Source: Fictibacillus phosphorivorans
GTDB lineage: Bacteria; Bacillota; Bacilli; Bacillales; Fictibacillaceae
Assembly (NCBI RefSeq): GCF_001619875.1
Contig: NZ_LRFC01000037.1
Coordinates: 1-64,000, forward strand
DNA length: 64,000 nucleotides
Direction: 5' to 3'
Shown: positions 61,379-64,000 of the stretch, piece by piece
How positions within the stretch are numbered: position 1 is the stretch's first letter
Layout of the letters: each line of letters starts with the position of its first letter
Notes under the pieces: model-generated
Told to the model about the DNA's origin: nothing
Seen by the model: only the letters and a program-made list of their open reading frames with translations
The model's database searches: none
Translations under genes and position numbers: made by a program

Positions 61379-61825
61379 ATGTTTAAACAAAAAACAAAGG
61401 ATGATAACACCCCTGTAGAACAGCTTTCTGTTTCAGCTTTTGGGTATGAAATCCTTCGAAGCGATTTGTTGCCTGAACTTCTCGGTAAACAAGAACGAAA
61501 TATTCTCTATTGGGCAGGAAGACACTTAGCCAGAAAATATCCTTTACATACGATGGAAGAAGTACATGCATTTTTTATTGAAGCAGGCTGGGGTAATCTT
61601 GAAATGATTGAAGCATCAAAAACAGAAATGCTTTTCTCACTAAGCTCTCAACTCATTGAGCAGCGTATCGAGAATACGGATCACCAAACGTTCAGCTTAG
61701 AAGCAGGTTTTCTAGCAGAGCAAGTCCAGCTGCAAAAAAAATGTACAACTGAAGCATTAGAATCTGTAAAACGAAACAAAGTTTCAATCACTGTTCAATG
61801 GGATAAAAAAGATACGATCGAATAA
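61379..61825 (+). CDS. yslB: YslB family protein
   Basis: 148 aa DUF2507 protein on the plus strand, divergent from sdhC. It has the family pattern FGYEILRSDLLPELLGKQERNILYWAGRHLARKYP and FIEAGWGNLEMIEASKTEM, with a C-terminal segment CTTEALESVKRNKVSITVQWD like V4R-type ligand-binding domains. Function unknown. GAAAGAAGGGATG precedes the ATG. The same neighbours flank it in B. subtilis. Confidence 0.9.
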   Translation: MFKQKTKDDNTPVEQLSVSAFGYEILRSDLLPELLGKQERNILYWAGRHLARKYPLHTMEEVHAFFIEAGWGNLEMIEASKTEMLFSLSSQLIEQRIENTDHQTFSLEAGFLAEQVQLQKKCTTEALESVKRNKVSITVQWDKKDTIE

Positions 61826-61828
61826 CAC

Positions 61829-61856
61829 TAAAGCCGGCATAAGCCGGCTTTTTGAA
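61829..61856. terminator. Bidirectional terminator between yslB and lysC
   Basis: AAGCCGGC/GCCGGCTT is a perfect 8-bp stem with TTTT on the plus side and a TTAGTG tail on the minus side. It lies between convergent yslB and lysC. Confidence 0.75.
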
Positions 61857-61863
61857 TGTTTGA

Positions 61864-62364
61864 TTACGTATTCTGTACAGGAACACGAGCATCCAGTTCA
61901 AATACATCATGCAGCGTTTCAATAGATTTGATCATATCTTGTTGTTTTACAACGGTTGAAACCTTAATTTCTGATGTGCTTACCATCTTGATCATAATAT
62001 CTTGATCTGACAAAGCTTTGAACATTTTAGCAGCTACACCAGGATTGGAAATCATTCCTGATCCCACAATAGAAACCTTTGCAAGTTCCCCTTCATAGCT
62101 GATTGATTCAAATCCTAATTGCTCTTGATGTGCAGCAAGTACTTCTTGTGTTTCAGACAAAGAGCTAGATTCGATCGAAAACGAAATATTCGTTTTTTCT
62201 TCATTTAATACATTTTGAATGATGATATCTACATTAATTCCATTTGAAGCAAGTATCGTAAACAGTTCTGCTAATGCATGAATCTCATTAGGAATCGCTG
62301 AAACTGTAATTTTCGTTATATTTCCTTCAAACGCTAATCCTCTTACCATTAAGTTTTGTTCCAT
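61864..62364 (-). CDS. lysC: Aspartokinase II beta subunit (in-frame internal start)
   Basis: 166 aa from an internal ATG at 62364 (MEQNLMVRG). AGAGGAGGA lies 7 nt upstream within the lysC coding sequence, a strong Shine-Dalgarno. B. subtilis lysC is known to encode its beta subunit this way from the equivalent Met, so this nested product is expected. It contains only the two ACT domains. Confidence 0.8.
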   Translation of the reverse strand: MEQNLMVRGLAFEGNITKITVSAIPNEIHALAELFTILASNGINVDIIIQNVLNEEKTNISFSIESSSLSETQEVLAAHQEQLGFESISYEGELAKVSIVGSGMISNPGVAAKMFKALSDQDIMIKMVSTSEIKVSTVVKQQDMIKSIETLHDVFELDARVPVQNT

Positions 62365-63102
62365 TGATGCTTCCTCCTCTACTAACGTTCCGCGCTCTTC
62401 ACTCATACTCGATCTAACTTCTAACGTAATGGAATAGTTTTTTGCGAACTCTACTGCTCTTGGGTGCAGCACGCCTGCTCCAAGGTTCGCCATTTCCAGC
62501 ATCTCATCATAAGAGATAGAAGGTATTTTTCTTGCTGATTTTACAACCCGAGGATCAGTCGTATAAACTCCTGTAACATCTGTATAGATATCACATCTGT
62601 CTGCTTTTAATGCCGCAGCTAGTGCAACAGCCGTAGTGTCCGACCCGCCTCGTCCAAGAGTAGCAATATCTTTCGTCTCTGGTATCAGTCCTTGAAAACC
62701 TGCAACAACAACGATGTTTCCTTCCTTTAGTAAACCGTTTATTCTTTCTGAATCGATGTCTAGTATCCTAGCATTCGAAAAAGCATTCTCTGTTTTAATT
62801 CCAGCTTGCCAGCCTGTTAAGGATTGAGCTTTGTAACCTTCTTGATGAAGAGCCATCGTTAATAGCGCAATCGTAACTTGTTCTCCAGTAGTAAGAAGCA
62901 TATCCATTTCACGCTTTGAAGGATTCTGATTGATCTCACCGGCAAGTCTAACGAGTTCATCTGTTGTTTTACCCATTGCAGAAACAACAACAACCACTTC
63001 ATTCCCGCCATCTACTTCATGGATGATCCGTTTTGCAACATTTTGTATCCGTTCGACTGAACCAACACTTGTACCACCGAATTTTTGTACGATTCTCCCC
63101 AT
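61864..63102 (-). CDS. lysC: Aspartokinase II, alpha subunit
   Basis: 412 aa lysine-sensitive aspartate kinase, first step of the aspartate pathway. It has the N-terminal VQKFGGTSVGSVERIQNVA, STTGEQ-type loop LLTTGEQVTIALL and GRGGSDTTAVALAAAL. Two C-terminal ACT domains (about 250-412) bind lysine. Very close to B. subtilis LysC. An L-box leader controls it, and an internal start yields the beta subunit. Confidence 0.97.
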   Translation of the reverse strand: MGRIVQKFGGTSVGSVERIQNVAKRIIHEVDGGNEVVVVVSAMGKTTDELVRLAGEINQNPSKREMDMLLTTGEQVTIALLTMALHQEGYKAQSLTGWQAGIKTENAFSNARILDIDSERINGLLKEGNIVVVAGFQGLIPETKDIATLGRGGSDTTAVALAAALKADRCDIYTDVTGVYTTDPRVVKSARKIPSISYDEMLEMANLGAGVLHPRAVEFAKNYSITLEVRSSMSEERGTLVEEEASMEQNLMVRGLAFEGNITKITVSAIPNEIHALAELFTILASNGINVDIIIQNVLNEEKTNISFSIESSSLSETQEVLAAHQEQLGFESISYEGELAKVSIVGSGMISNPGVAAKMFKALSDQDIMIKMVSTSEIKVSTVVKQQDMIKSIETLHDVFELDARVPVQNT

Positions 63103-63269
63103 GTTTTCTCCAATTCCCTTCTTGTTGTTTTATTCTATCTCGTTAAATAGAAAACTTTGTTGACGTTCAATCTTTCACGTCTACTCAGTTGCATTTTTAC
63201 TTCAGAAAGAATTTTCCAACTGCACGATCTTTACCGCGCTTAAAAAGTTATAGTATTCTGAAAGTAATA

Positions 63270-63533
63270 ACAAAAAAAGCAACAATAAGGAAAAAACCTT
63301 ATTGTTGCTATTATCCGCAGCAAGCCAAGTTTGTTTCCCCTAGTGAGATAGTCCTCCACACAAATCCTGGGGGGACTTGTGTGACAGCTCTGTATTTATT
63401 CAATACAGGTCCAGCATAAAAGGCTAGAAGTCCTTTTACACTTCGGCAAGAATCCCCTTTCCTCCATCTTCTTAAGAGCTTCTACTCTTCAGATGGTCTA
63501 CTATTGGTTCCTGCTCCTCTACCATCACTTCAT
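63270..63533 (-). promoter_or_regulatory. Lysine riboswitch (L-box) with terminator, lysC leader
   Basis: Minus-strand leader with the L-box core: GTAGAGG, GAAGATGGAGGAAAGGGG, TTGCCGAAG, GCTGGACCTGTA, GCTGTCACAC and GGAGGACTATCTCAC. The outer strands GTGATGG..AG and CTATCTCAC can form P1. The terminator is a perfect 13-bp stem (63278-63290 with 63297-63309) followed by TTTTTTT. Lysine binding should favour termination and lower LysC. The gap 63103-63269 shows nothing else. Confidence 0.93.
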
Positions 63534-63566
63534 TCGAAGCATGGCATTATTTATAAAGTTGGCTCC

Positions 63567-63595
63567 ATTTTAACAAAGTTATCCTTCAACTGCAA
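63567..63595 (-). promoter_or_regulatory. lysC promoter
   Basis: TTGCAG (63590-63595), a 17-bp spacer and TAAAAT (63567-63572) on the minus strand. The -35 directly abuts the uvrC stop codon. Confidence 0.8.
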
Positions 63596-64000
63596 CTACT
63601 CATTTGATAAAAATGCTTTTGTAATGAGTTCTGCCACAGGTTTAGGCACTCCCGCTTCTTGTATATCCTCAACAGACGCTTCCTTTAGTTTTTTTAACGA
63701 ACCAAAATGACGAAGAAGCATCTTCTTTCTTTTATCTCCAATCCCAGCTATGTTATCTAAAGTGGATTCAAACATACTTTTTGAACGTACTTTACGATGA
63801 AACGAAATCGCAAATCGATGCACTTCATCCTGAATTCGCTGCAAAAGATAAAATTCCTGACTGTTTCTTGGCAAATGAATCATTTCTGGAGGGTCACCAA
63901 GCCAGAGCTGTGATGTTCTATGCTTATCATCCTTCGCCAGCCCTGCGACAGGGATAAAAAGATTGAGCTCATTTTCTAAAACATCCTGAGCGGCTTTAAT
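63596..64000 (-). CDS. uvrC: Excinuclease ABC subunit C, C-terminal part
   Basis: The last 134 codons; the 5' part lies beyond the window. The C-terminal nuclease domain shows [17 protein letters not shown] and [20 protein letters not shown] helix-hairpin-helix pair follows ([46 protein letters not shown]). UvrC makes the two incisions in nucleotide excision repair. Reading stays open to the window edge, so no start codon is called. Confidence 0.95.
   Translation of the reverse strand: MKAAQDVLENELNLFIPVAGLAKDDKHRTSQLWLGDPPEMIHLPRNSQEFYLLQRIQDEVHRFAISFHRKVRSKSMFESTLDNIAGIGDKRKKMLLRHFGSLKKLKEASVEDIQEAGVPKPVAELITKAFLSNE

Overview
The window is chromosomal DNA from a low-GC, spore-forming member of the Bacillaceae. 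Evidence is the sporulation genes (spoIIB, spoVID, ysxE, gerM, gerE, forespore lonB), the A+T-rich intergenic DNA, T-box and L-box leaders, and a gene order that follows the Bacillus subtilis block from minD to uvrC. The proteins differ enough from B. subtilis to suggest another genus; Fictibacillus is my guess, not a demonstrated assignment. Almost every gene lies on the minus strand. The plus-strand exceptions are a small membrane ORF, a ysxD-like gene and yslB.

Layout from left to right: minD-minC-mreD-mreC-mreB (cell shape and division site), radC-maf, spoIIB, a membrane GAF-GGDEF protein at the usual comC position, folC, and valS with a T-box leader. Then come spoVID, an unfamiliar CotS-like gene and ysxE, followed by hemAXCDBL, ysxD, lonA-engB, lonB with a sigma-F promoter, clpX, tig and ysoA. 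Next is the branched-chain amino acid operon ilvE-ilvD-[T-box]-ilvB-ilvH-ilvC-leuA-leuB-leuC-leuD-ilvA. After two tRNA genes (Gly, Arg) come rdgB-ysnB, gerM, racE, ptsG-ptsH-ptsI with a GlcT antiterminator site and glcT. The right end holds gerE with a sigma-K promoter, ysmA, sdhCAB with cre sites, yslB, lysC with a lysine riboswitch, and the 3' end of uvrC.

Several control circuits can be read directly. CcpA-type cre sites flank the sdhC promoter and lie upstream of ilvE. Both T-box leaders (valS and ilvB) retain a terminator and a recognisable specifier. The ptsG leader carries a RAT site that overlaps a terminator. The lysC leader is an L-box.

Three things do not fit a standard annotation. 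(1) A dispersed GC-rich repeat with terminal inverted repeats (GGCTGTTTTC...GAAAACAGCC) occurs about eight times. Two copies sit in the same place, between a T-box terminator and the gene it controls. (2) Three arrays of degenerate units with a 20-22 bp period lie in intergenic DNA, each just beyond a minus-strand terminator; two share an ATGTGA core. (3) Gene content differs locally from B. subtilis: comC and rph are absent from their usual places, ptsGHI-glcT sits between racE and gerE, there is an extra CotS-like gene, and a short ilvA closes the ilv-leu operon.
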